DNA from: a virus
Virus record (IMG/VR): IMGVR_UViG_3300044846_003939
Span: 1 to 27,938 of that record
Length of the DNA: 27,938 nt
Strand: one strand, 5' to 3'
Part shown: in pieces, positions 1 through 4,643 of the stretch
Position numbering within the stretch: position 1 is the stretch's first letter
Layout of the letters: every line of letters starts with the position of its first letter
Position numbers and translations under genes: made by a program
Notes under the pieces: model-generated
Told to the model about the DNA's origin: nothing
The model's input: only the letters and a program-made list of their open reading frames with translations
The model's database searches: none

Positions 1-152
1 GGATAATTGGTAAGAATTATGGAATATATCGGTCAAGCATTTTTAGCGGTCATTACAGGACTTATCACCTTTGTCTTGGGTAGAGAAAGGGGAAAAAAAG
101 AAAACGACAATCTACACTTAAAAAACCTTGAGGACTCAATTAACATCTATAA
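1..152. repeat. Terminal direct repeat, left copy (circular closure)
   Basis: Positions 1-152 are repeated at 27787-27938 with a single difference (C at 112, T at 27898). The repeat begins inside the last codons of the connector gene and runs into the following membrane-protein gene, so joining the ends restores both genes. This is what a circular or circularly permuted genome of about 27,786 bp gives on assembly. A true terminal redundancy is possible but not needed. Confidence 0.93.
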
Positions 153-318
153 ACAGATCATAGATGATTTAAGATTGGAAATAACGACTTTGGGAACGAG
201 GGTTAAGGATTTACAAACAAAGGTAGATGAACTGATGGTTGAGAACAAAAAACTAAAAGATTTAATGATGGATCACGATGCCAATACCAAAACCAGAACA
301 AGGAGAAAAACAGTATAA
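19..318 (+). CDS. Small membrane-anchored coiled-coil protein (holin- or spanin-like topology)
   Basis: This is a 99-residue protein. Residues 3-21 (YIGQAFLAVITGLITFVLG) form one hydrophobic N-terminal segment. It is followed by a charged heptad-rich region (about residues 28-85, with many Lys, Glu, Leu and Ile) typical of a coiled coil, and a basic tail (TKTRTRRKTV). ATG at 19 is chosen because it lies 5 bases after the connector stop (11-13 here, 27797-27799 in the other copy); an upstream TTG at 7 would overlap that stop. A single N-terminal anchor plus coiled coil resembles inner-membrane spanins and some small holins, but no family was recognised. Its place as the second-last gene of the late operon fits a lysis or virion-assembly role. 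The function is unproven. Confidence 0.75.
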   Translation: MEYIGQAFLAVITGLITFVLGRERGKKENDNLHLKNLEDSINIYKQIIDDLRLEITTLGTRVKDLQTKVDELMVENKKLKDLMMDHDANTKTRTRRKTV

Positions 319-418
319 GTATGTGTCTCGCTGTTTGGAGGTCACCACAAAAGAATTCCCCCGTGCTCAAGCCATCGCAATTTGTCTTGGAAACTGGAGA
401 AACAGGAACAAATCTTAA
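278..418 (+). CDS. 46-residue stand-alone head-protein module
   Basis: A short reading frame starts at ATG 278 inside the preceding gene (41-bp overlap, different frame) and ends at TAA 416-418. The product begins MPIPKPEQGEKQYKYVSRCL and ends with an EFPR-QAIAIC-W pattern followed by basic residues. A PxPxxGExxxxFxxRC ... EFPxxxxxxAIC...W signature is familiar as a small module fused to phage portal, prohead-protease or minor head proteins. Here it stands alone at the end of the late operon. The match to that pattern, more than its length, supports a real gene. Its stop shares the palindrome TTAA (415-418) with the stop of the opposing gene. Probably head-associated, exact role unknown. Confidence 0.68.
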   Translation: MPIPKPEQGEKQYKYVSRCLEVTTKEFPRAQAIAICLGNWRNRNKS

Positions 419-696
419 GGGTTAAACTCCTTACCATACTTTTCTTTCATACGAACCAAAAATTGACTATAGACGGAGTTTTCCTCAAGGTTGGATAGAT
501 CGTATCCCCAATTGGTTAAAATCTCGTTAGAGTGGATCTTTTGGATATATACGGTCAAAGCAGACCCTTTATATCCTTGACTCAAACACTCTTTACAGGT
601 CATCGTGTATGGTTGTTTGATACTCGTTCGTTTTGTGTATTCTGTTAGGGGTTTTTTGACTCCACATACAGGACAAATTTTTTCTGTAGTTTCCAT
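415..696 (-). CDS. Zinc-ribbon protein, only minus-strand gene
   Basis: The 93-residue product begins METTEKICPVCGVKKPL and has two Cys pairs, CPVC (residues 8-11) and CKEC about 25 residues later, with a KPLTEYTKR stretch between them. This C-x2-C ... C-x2-C layout with a 'KPL-E-Y' core is the zinc-ribbon found at the N terminus of many phage HNH nucleases and as stand-alone small proteins. No HNH residues follow, so a nuclease call is not supported. ATG at 696 is preferred to a TTG two codons upstream (702). The gene is convergent with the late operon, and late transcripts that reach the terminator at 818-849 would cross it in antisense. A 12-bp palindrome (704-715) lies just upstream of its start. 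Confidence 0.75.
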   Translation of the reverse strand: METTEKICPVCGVKKPLTEYTKRTSIKQPYTMTCKECLSQGYKGSALTVYIQKIHSNEILTNWGYDLSNLEENSVYSQFLVRMKEKYGKEFNP

Positions 697-703
697 ACAC
701 AAT

Positions 704-715
704 AACTATATAGTT
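704..715. promoter_or_regulatory. Perfect 12-bp palindrome upstream of the minus-strand gene
   Basis: AACTATATAGTT is self-complementary and lies 8 bp upstream of the ATG at 696 on the minus strand. This is a plausible place for an operator, but AT-rich palindromes of this size also arise by chance. No clear TAnnTTTG promoter was found for this gene. Confidence 0.25.
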
Positions 716-817
716 TTTATATTTAGTTGTGAAGGGGAGTGGGTGTTATTTTTTTTTTACAAGCGTCCAAACTAACTTATTTTTTCACCCATAGCCCCTT
801 TTTTAGTTTTTAGAGAG

Positions 818-849
818 ATCAGGATTAGAAATAGTCCTGATTTTTTTTT
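818..849 (+). terminator. Rho-independent terminator, + strand (end of late transcription)
   Basis: ATCAGGA (818-824) pairs perfectly with TCCTGAT (835-841) around a 10-base loop, followed by T at 841-849. The T run lies only on the + side, so it stops + transcription. It is the first terminator seen after the late operon crosses the circle junction. Late messages ending here would include the antisense of the 415-696 gene. Confidence 0.8.
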
Positions 850-857
850 ATACCCAA

Positions 858-889
858 TTTGACTTTTCCCAAAATCATACTATTTATTG
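858..889 (+). promoter_or_regulatory. Promoter upstream of the structured non-coding region
   Basis: TTTG at 858-861 and TATTTATT at 881-888 are separated by 19 bp, close to the Bacteroidota -33/-7 layout. The upstream part TTGACTTTTCC (859-869), one base, then AAAA is shared with the promoter at 5510-5541, as is TATTTAT. The first open reading frame downstream starts 360 bases later, so the primary product is probably an untranslated RNA. Confidence 0.6.
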
Positions 890-892
890 ATA

Positions 893-1135
893 AGTCAGTT
901 GGGACGCTGGTTCATTAAACGGCACCTGGCAACTGATTAGATAAATGATCTACCAGGGGGACAACCAAAGATCAAACCGAGAACAAAGAGAGAACGGTGG
1001 TTAAGGACTGATAGGGGTTCGTAAGTTGCTCTCAAGGTATAACACCTAATCTTGTTATACTCTGGCTCAATCAAGGGGCTTAAGGGTTCTAACCTGTGTA
1101 ACAACAGGACTAGACTAACCCTGACTAATCAAGGG
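893..1135 (+). ncRNA. Candidate structured non-coding RNA
   Basis: I see no convincing reading frame between 697 and 1251; apart from the terminator and promoter noted, this is what that 555-base stretch holds. From 893 on, several helices can be drawn by eye: 894-901 with 930-937 (one G-U); 925-929 with 953-957; 938-942 with 948-952; 963-966 with 999-1002 and 976-979 with 995-998; 1037-1044 with 1053-1060 (8 perfect pairs); 1083-1088 with 1117-1122 enclosing 1093-1097 with 1104-1108. The first two cross, giving a possible pseudoknot. No tRNA, hammerhead or group I core was recognised. No T-run terminator closes it before the AT-rich stretch. A regulatory RNA or a replication-primer RNA are both possible. 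Confidence 0.5.
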
Positions 1136-1251
1136 ATTATATTAGAGTATCTAGTTAAGTATTAAGTAGTTAAATAAATTTACTATATGAATTTGATTAT
1201 ATGGATATTCATTAGTATATTTTAACTATAAATCTAAAAACTAAATTTATT
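1136..1251. other. AT-rich intergenic stretch
   Basis: About 115 bases are overwhelmingly A and T (for example ATTATATTAGAG, TTAAATAAATTTACTATATG) and hold no gene. The promoter of the 1252 gene lies at its right end. Lying just after a structured RNA in a genome without recognisable replication genes, it is a candidate DNA-unwinding region of an origin. That is inference: no iterons or DnaA boxes were identified. Confidence 0.3.
1192..1223 (+). promoter_or_regulatory. Promoter of the 1252 gene
   Basis: TTTG (1192-1195), a 20-bp spacer and TATATTTT (1216-1223) match the Bacteroidota TTTG / TAnnTTTG arrangement with one mismatch in the -7 box. The ATG follows 28 bases later after an A-rich leader. 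Confidence 0.55.
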
Positions 1252-1512
1252 ATGGACGCAAAAAGATCACAAAATCAAAATAGACAAATTATTACTCAAT
1301 CACAACTTAAATTTGTTATGGATTGGGGATCATTAAACAATAAGAAACTAACACTTAAGGAAATTGTTGCTATTACAAATGTAATGGTAGATTATGTAGA
1401 GCACGGGTATAGTAAAGAAATAGGTGAAAGATTAGAAAAAATTGAGGATCACCTAAACAATAAAGTATATCCAATCAAGGATAGTGTAAGTTTTAATATC
1501 AAGGGGGAATAA
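1252..1512 (+). CDS. Hypothetical small early protein
   Basis: The 86-residue protein starts MDAKRSQNQNRQIITQSQL. It is predicted mostly helical, with a hydrophobic stretch LTLKEIVAITNVMVDYV near residues 44-58 and a charged C-terminal half (KEIGERLEKIEDHLNNK). No family was recognised. The DNA is more AT-rich than its neighbours. It has its own promoter (1192-1223), and its last codons form the left arm of a terminator (1501-1527), so it is probably expressed as a single-gene unit. Position and size suggest an early function, perhaps a regulator or inhibitor of a host process, but nothing in the sequence identifies one. Confidence 0.7.
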   Translation: MDAKRSQNQNRQIITQSQLKFVMDWGSLNNKKLTLKEIVAITNVMVDYVEHGYSKEIGERLEKIEDHLNNKVYPIKDSVSFNIKGE

Positions 1513-1527
1513 CACCCCCTTTTTTTT
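1501..1527 (+). terminator. Terminator overlapping the 1252 gene's stop and abutting the next start
   Basis: AAGGGGG (1501-1507) pairs perfectly with CCCCCTT (1515-1521) around a 7-base loop that contains the TAA stop (1510-1512). T runs from 1520 to 1527, and the next gene's ATG is at 1528. With no promoter visible between them, the 1528 gene depends on read-through, so this may act as an attenuator. Confidence 0.85.
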
Positions 1528-1755
1528 ATGAAAATAGTTAAACTAACTGAATACCAAAAGGAGGATTTGGGAATACTGATCCAAGAGATTACCCCTGAAG
1601 CCAGGGCTGATCTATTTTCCAAGTTCATTAACGGGTGTGTGTATGAAAGATCCATAAAGGTCTATAGGTATTGGCTATGGGCGTCACCTGATCTTACGGA
1701 TCTACGGGACTACTATTACTATGCGATGATAAAACAGGAAAAAGATTTGTTGTAG
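1528..1755 (+). CDS. Hypothetical small early protein
   Basis: A 75-residue protein beginning MKIVKLTEYQKEDLGILIQE. It is rich in aromatic residues in its second half (VYRYWLWAS, DYYYYAM), which suggests a compact helical protein that packs against a partner. No family was recognised. Its ATG directly follows the T run of the terminator at 1501-1527 and there is no leader, so expression should be low or controlled by read-through. A promoter for the next gene starts right after its stop. Confidence 0.6.
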   Translation: MKIVKLTEYQKEDLGILIQEITPEARADLFSKFINGCVYERSIKVYRYWLWASPDLTDLRDYYYYAMIKQEKDLL

Positions 1756-1757
1756 GT

Positions 1758-1789
1758 ATTGTGGGATTAGAAATCCTGTTGTATCTTTG
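1758..1789 (+). promoter_or_regulatory. Promoter of the 1811 gene
   Basis: A perfect TAnnTTTG box (TATCTTTG, 1782-1789) lies 20 bp after ATTG (1758-1761). Transcription should begin about 20 bases before the ATG at 1811; the leader contains TCCCGTTA (1801-1808), a 7/8 match to the shared early leader. Confidence 0.65.
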
Positions 1790-1810
1790 TCCTGTTAAAA
1801 TCCCGTTAAG

Positions 1811-2074
1811 ATGAAAAACTACCAAACATTAGAGGAGTTAGAGAAGGAGTATATCCCTAACACCAACAACATATCCACCAACGCTGACTGGATCGGTGTT
1901 AGTTGGTATTACTACAAATGGACGAAGGTTCGTGGTATTCAGGTTACACCGATGGTTGATGTATCCAACTTTTCCTACTACCTACGATTTGATCCTGGTT
2001 CAGTAGAGGAATACAAGATCTACGATGAGATCTGTGAGGAATACGGAAATCCTGATTGGATACGGTTGTCCTAA
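1811..2074 (+). CDS. Hypothetical small early protein
   Basis: An 87-residue acidic protein, MKNYQTLEELEKEYIPNT at the start and NPDWIRLS at the end. It is rich in Tyr and Trp (WIGVSWYYYKW; FSYYLRFDPGS). No family was recognised. It has its own promoter (1758-1789). Its stop (TAA, 2072-2074) is followed immediately by the next promoter's -33 box at 2075-2078, so each gene here appears to be a separate transcription unit. Confidence 0.68.
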   Translation: MKNYQTLEELEKEYIPNTNNISTNADWIGVSWYYYKWTKVRGIQVTPMVDVSNFSYYLRFDPGSVEEYKIYDEICEEYGNPDWIRLS

Positions 2075-2105
2075 TTTGCCATATCCAAAATCTTTCTTAT
2101 ATTTG
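2075..2105 (+). promoter_or_regulatory. Promoter of the 2110 gene
   Basis: TTTG (2075-2078), a 19-bp spacer containing TCCAAAA, and a perfect TATATTTG (2098-2105). The ATG at 2110 is only 4 bases after the -7 box, so the transcript would be leaderless or nearly so if that ATG is used. Confidence 0.7.
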
Positions 2106-2109
2106 TGGT

Positions 2110-2637
2110 ATGATAAAGTTGATGAGAACCCCTACGAGCGATGAATATGGACTTATGGTGCCCACCATATTTGAGGGCTTAAGGAGCCTAAAGAAAATAA
2201 CCGAACCTAGAAAGGGTAGGAGTAAGTTAAAAGAGTTTGTTGGACGAGGGATCAGGTATTATACCGAGATGAAGGCTCCAAAACTATACTCAACCGAAGC
2301 CCTGAACTTTTGTTTGGATCGTGGTATTGATCTACGGACATTACCTTTAAGGAACTATTCCAAAATAGTTGGGGGTGATAAGAACCGACCCAATTTAGTT
2401 TTGGAACATACATACCCGATAGGAGCGTTTATTGAGGATATATTACGAATACCAGAGGATAGATGGAGTTACAAAATGGTAATGTCTCACTCCATTTGTT
2501 TCATAACCCGTGAGGAGGACGACAAACTCAACGAGAAGGGGTATAAGAGTAAAAGACCTGGTAGTTGGATGCGGTGTTACAAGGAGTGTGGTATTGATTA
2601 CCACTTTTTTACCGAGTTGGACTCCGTTTATCTTTGA
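2110..2637 (+). CDS. Hypothetical protein with an EHTYPI / ITREEDDKLN pattern
   Basis: This is a 175-residue basic protein starting MIKLMRTPTSDEYGLMV. The central LVLEHTYPIGAFIEDIL and the later SICFITREEDDKLN are spaced like the 'EH-P ... I-T-EE--KL' core of some small phage and restriction-associated HNH-like proteins, but a full HNH motif is not visible and no function is assigned. A longer frame opens at 2056, inside the previous gene, but the promoter at 2075-2105 rules that start out. ATG 2110 gives an almost leaderless message, and ATG 2122 (MRTPTSDEYG) is the alternative. It ends VYL-stop; those codons spell TATCTTTGA, a second -7-like box (2629-2636). Confidence 0.72.
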   Translation: MIKLMRTPTSDEYGLMVPTIFEGLRSLKKITEPRKGRSKLKEFVGRGIRYYTEMKAPKLYSTEALNFCLDRGIDLRTLPLRNYSKIVGGDKNRPNLVLEHTYPIGAFIEDILRIPEDRWSYKMVMSHSICFITREEDDKLNEKGYKSKRPGSWMRCYKECGIDYHFFTELDSVYL

Positions 2638-2648
2638 TCAAAAAAAAA

Positions 2649-2680
2649 TTTGGCAGTTCCAAAAATCCTTTTTACCTTTG
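2649..2680 (+). promoter_or_regulatory. Promoter of the 2709 gene
   Basis: TTTG (2649-2652), a 20-bp spacer beginning GCAGTTCCAAAA, and a perfect TACCTTTG (2673-2680). The spacer start matches the promoters at 2976 and 3746. Confidence 0.72.
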
Positions 2681-2708
2681 TTGTCTAATCTAAAAACTAA
2701 AACCTGTT

Positions 2709-2975
2709 ATGACTCAAGAACAACTTGATCTACTTTCCCAACTTAATACTTGGGACTTACTTAACTATATCCGTGAAGACCGAGAAATCGTGATCTTTGG
2801 TGATGTAATGACCCGTGAGGATATTGGGGGTTACTTGGAGGTGGAATTCACCGATGAAAAGTGGGAAACCTTCCAATTCCTTTGTTTTAACAAACTTTCT
2901 AATGAGTGTCACACCGAGGCTTGTCTCTGGGTGGTTAAAGATATGTTGGACGATAAGTTTGACGAGGAGGAATAA
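2709..2975 (+). CDS. Hypothetical acidic early protein
   Basis: An 88-residue, strongly acidic protein (MTQEQLDLLSQLNTWDLLNY at the start, DMLDDKFDEEE at the end). It contains two Cys (FLCFNK, TEACLW). The acidity and size resemble phage proteins that mimic DNA or bind host proteins, but no family was recognised and this is only a resemblance. Its leader reads ACCTGTTATG, a one-base (G-U compatible) variant of the shared early leader. The next promoter begins right at its stop codon. Confidence 0.68.
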   Translation: MTQEQLDLLSQLNTWDLLNYIREDREIVIFGDVMTREDIGGYLEVEFTDEKWETFQFLCFNKLSNECHTEACLWVVKDMLDDKFDEEE

Positions 2976-3007
2976 TTTGTTAGTTCCAAAATCCCGCCGT
3001 AAGTTTG
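2976..3007 (+). promoter_or_regulatory. Promoter of the 3029-3311 pair
   Basis: TTTG (2976-2979), a 20-bp spacer beginning TTAGTTCCAAAA, and a perfect TAAGTTTG (3000-3007). The first 16 bases are the same as in the promoter at 3746. Confidence 0.75.
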
Positions 3008-3028
3008 TAGTGTTAAAAAAAACCCGTT

Positions 3029-3289
3029 ATGAAAAAGACCACTTACTTTGTCCCTGATGTCCGTGATGCCTTCATCACCAACCTACCAAAAGGAGCCGTT
3101 GTTAAAGTCCTGATGAAAGGTCGGGACACCTACAACGAGATCCATTTTACCACCAAGCGTCAAGCCCGAGAATACCTCCGCTGGTTACAGGGTGATCCAA
3201 AGCACCCGATCCACAAGGTCAAGTTAGAACTTGCACAGATGCGAGGTGAGTGGGTCGTAACCGATGTGATCCAAGATTATTCTTTCTAA
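3029..3289 (+). CDS. Hypothetical basic early protein
   Basis: An 86-residue basic protein, MKKTTYFVPDVRDAFITNLP at the start and VTDVIQDYSF at the end. The middle, FTTKRQAREYLRWLQGD, is a likely surface helix rich in Arg. No family was recognised. The start is fixed by the shared leader ACCCGTTATG (3022-3031), 22 bases after a strong promoter. The following gene has the same leader but no promoter of its own in the 21-base gap, so the two are probably co-transcribed. Confidence 0.7.
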   Translation: MKKTTYFVPDVRDAFITNLPKGAVVKVLMKGRDTYNEIHFTTKRQAREYLRWLQGDPKHPIHKVKLELAQMRGEWVVTDVIQDYSF

Positions 3290-3310
3290 TCCTTAAACTA
3301 AAAACCCGTT

Positions 3311-3778
3311 ATGAAAAAGTTTAACAAGTATGGAGCCGACCACCTTAACCCGATGAGTAAGCCGTGGGGAAATCGTGTAATGGTTAAACGAGAAATCAGG
3401 GATCATCTTTCCAAAGTGTTCTTACAGGACAAGAATAAGGGTTTAGATCCTATGTATTACTATCACCATCAAGCAGATCAAGTTATGGCGATGGACGCCT
3501 TCTATCAAATGACCTCACAAGTTCAGGCATTTCGTCAAAATGGAGTGTATCTACGGGATCATATTGTCCTGACTAATCAAGGGTGGTGTGGGTATGATAA
3601 GGTAAATCTACTTATCTACTCAAATGATTTAGACCAAGAACACATTAGTTCTGGTTTTGATCCTCTGGCATTCGGGTTTGACTATATGGTCGGTAGAAAC
3701 GACCTGATCTATGTGAAACTTGGCGAACTAAATTCTTTTGAGAGATTTGTTAGTTCCAAAAAACCGCAGTATCTTTGA
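3311..3778 (+). CDS. Hypothetical early protein
   Basis: A 155-residue protein, MKKFNKYGADHLNPMSKPWG at the start. It has a His/Tyr-rich stretch (MYYYHHQADQV, near residues 48-58) and a C-terminal half of mixed strand and helix character (IYSNDLDQEHISSGFDPLAFGFDYMVG). No family was recognised. The leader is ACCCGTTATG (3304-3313). Its last 11 codons carry the promoter of the next gene: the -7 box TATCTTTG (3770-3777) overlaps the TGA stop (3776-3778). An internal 16-mer (3568-3583) is identical to the end of the non-coding RNA at 1120-1135. Confidence 0.72.
   Translation: MKKFNKYGADHLNPMSKPWGNRVMVKREIRDHLSKVFLQDKNKGLDPMYYYHHQADQVMAMDAFYQMTSQVQAFRQNGVYLRDHIVLTNQGWCGYDKVNLLIYSNDLDQEHISSGFDPLAFGFDYMVGRNDLIYVKLGELNSFERFVSSKKPQYL
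3746..3777 (+). promoter_or_regulatory. Promoter of the envelope-protein cassette, inside the upstream gene
   Basis: TTTG (3746-3749), a 20-bp spacer beginning TTAGTTCCAAAA, and a perfect TATCTTTG (3770-3777). It lies wholly within the 3' end of the 3311 gene and drives the 3802 and 4265 genes. Confidence 0.75.
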
Positions 3779-3801
3779 CTCACTAATCTAAAAAACCCGT
3801 T

Positions 3802-4251
3802 ATGAAAACCCTGTTATTATCTTTGTCCCTTGTCGTAGGATCAACCCTTATGGGTCAAGAGATCCAAAGTTTCACGAGTAAAACCATTTGGGCTCAACCC
3901 CAAATAGGCTCCCCAATAAAGAGTTTGGAGGTCTCTAGTGGTGGTGTGGTTGTATTTCTATACCGAGACCAACAATACACCTATGTTGATGATTATGGGT
4001 CGTTCTCGTTCAGTAATCTAACCGAGGCTGAAACATTTTTCCTCAAGATCAAGGAACTCTTTAATCAACCCTACACGAAGGGGGACTATGTGTTTTTCCA
4101 AACCGATCAAGTAAGAGTAAGTCGTGTCCCGTCTATGTTGGGTATTAAGGTCAGTCGTGTATCACAGGGTAGTAAATACACCTACCTTGAGGAATACATC
4201 GTCAATAGGATCATTACCAATATCCAAGAGATCAAGAACCAACAATCCTAA
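3802..4251 (+). CDS. Secreted protein with N-terminal signal peptide
   Basis: The 149-residue product starts MKTLLLSLSLVVGSTLMGQE, a classical signal peptide. Cleavage is likely after LMG (residue 18), the usual flavobacterial form ending just before Gln. The mature part (about 131 residues) has alternating hydrophobic strands (VVVFLYRDQQYTYVDDYGSF) and no Cys, and would act in the periplasm or outside the cell. No family was recognised. It has the shared leader ACCCGTTATG and its own promoter, and a lipoprotein gene follows 13 bases later. A phage gene encoding an exported soluble protein suggests envelope modification, superinfection exclusion or a lysis role. Confidence 0.72.
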   Translation: MKTLLLSLSLVVGSTLMGQEIQSFTSKTIWAQPQIGSPIKSLEVSSGGVVVFLYRDQQYTYVDDYGSFSFSNLTEAETFFLKIKELFNQPYTKGDYVFFQTDQVRVSRVPSMLGIKVSRVSQGSKYTYLEEYIVNRIITNIQEIKNQQS

Positions 4252-4264
4252 TACCTTAACTGAA

Positions 4265-4600
4265 ATGCCTACACACCTTTCTATCACCCTCACAGTCCTT
4301 TTCATTATCCTAATGTCCTCGTGCCAGTCACGAATGGATAAACTCCAAGAAAGTCACGACGAGTTAGACAAAGAGTGGTATTCCTTATGGGAACAACTGG
4401 ATCAAAACGACAGTATCAGGGAACACTATGTAGAAACTATGGAGGCTAAAAATCCAAAGTTTATGAGTTTGACTGATCCAACATATCAGGAACTATACAA
4501 TAAGTCCGTAACACTCTTAACGATGATTGATCGTAACCAAAAGAAACGAACTGAAATCGTAGAACTGATGAAAGATATTGAGTTGGGTTTGGTGGAATAG
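4265..4600 (+). CDS. Lipoprotein (111 residues)
   Basis: The start MPTHLSITLTVLFIILMSSC is a lipoprotein signal: a hydrophobic core and a lipobox-like LMSSC with the lipidated Cys at residue 20. The mature part is charged and helical (MDKLQESHDELDKEWYSLWE; KKRTEIVELMKDIELGLVE), compatible with a coiled coil. ATG 4265 is chosen because it gives a complete signal; the longer frame opening at 4124 runs through the upstream gene. A lipoprotein with a helical body could be an outer-membrane spanin or an exclusion lipoprotein, and neither is proven. It is probably co-transcribed with 3802. Its last codons contain the -33 box of the next promoter. Confidence 0.7.
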   Translation: MPTHLSITLTVLFIILMSSCQSRMDKLQESHDELDKEWYSLWEQLDQNDSIREHYVETMEAKNPKFMSLTDPTYQELYNKSVTLLTMIDRNQKKRTEIVELMKDIELGLVE

Positions 4601-4619
4601 ATATTCCGCCTTACCTTTA
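4588..4619 (+). promoter_or_regulatory. Promoter of the 4644 gene
   Basis: TTTG (4588-4591), a 20-bp spacer and TACCTTTA (4612-4619), one mismatch to TAnnTTTG. It overlaps the 3' end of the lipoprotein gene and lacks the TTCCAAAA spacer motif of the others. Confidence 0.55.
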
Positions 4620-4643
4620 CCTCAACAAATAAAAAAACCCGTT

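Noticed and set aside
697-780. A promoter for the minus-strand gene
   Set aside because: TTAGTTTG occurs on that strand but differs from TAnnTTTG and has no -33 box at the right distance.
930-950. CTGATTAGA resembles a hammerhead ribozyme core
   Set aside because: The required CTGANGA and GAA parts are not both present and the flanking helices do not fit.
1011-1035. GGGGTTCGTAAG resembles a tRNA T-arm
   Set aside because: No matching T stem, acceptor stem or anticodon arm can be drawn around it.
1449-1655. A 68-codon minus-strand frame across two early genes
   Set aside because: It crosses the terminator at 1501-1527 and two well-supported + genes; no protein pattern was recognised.
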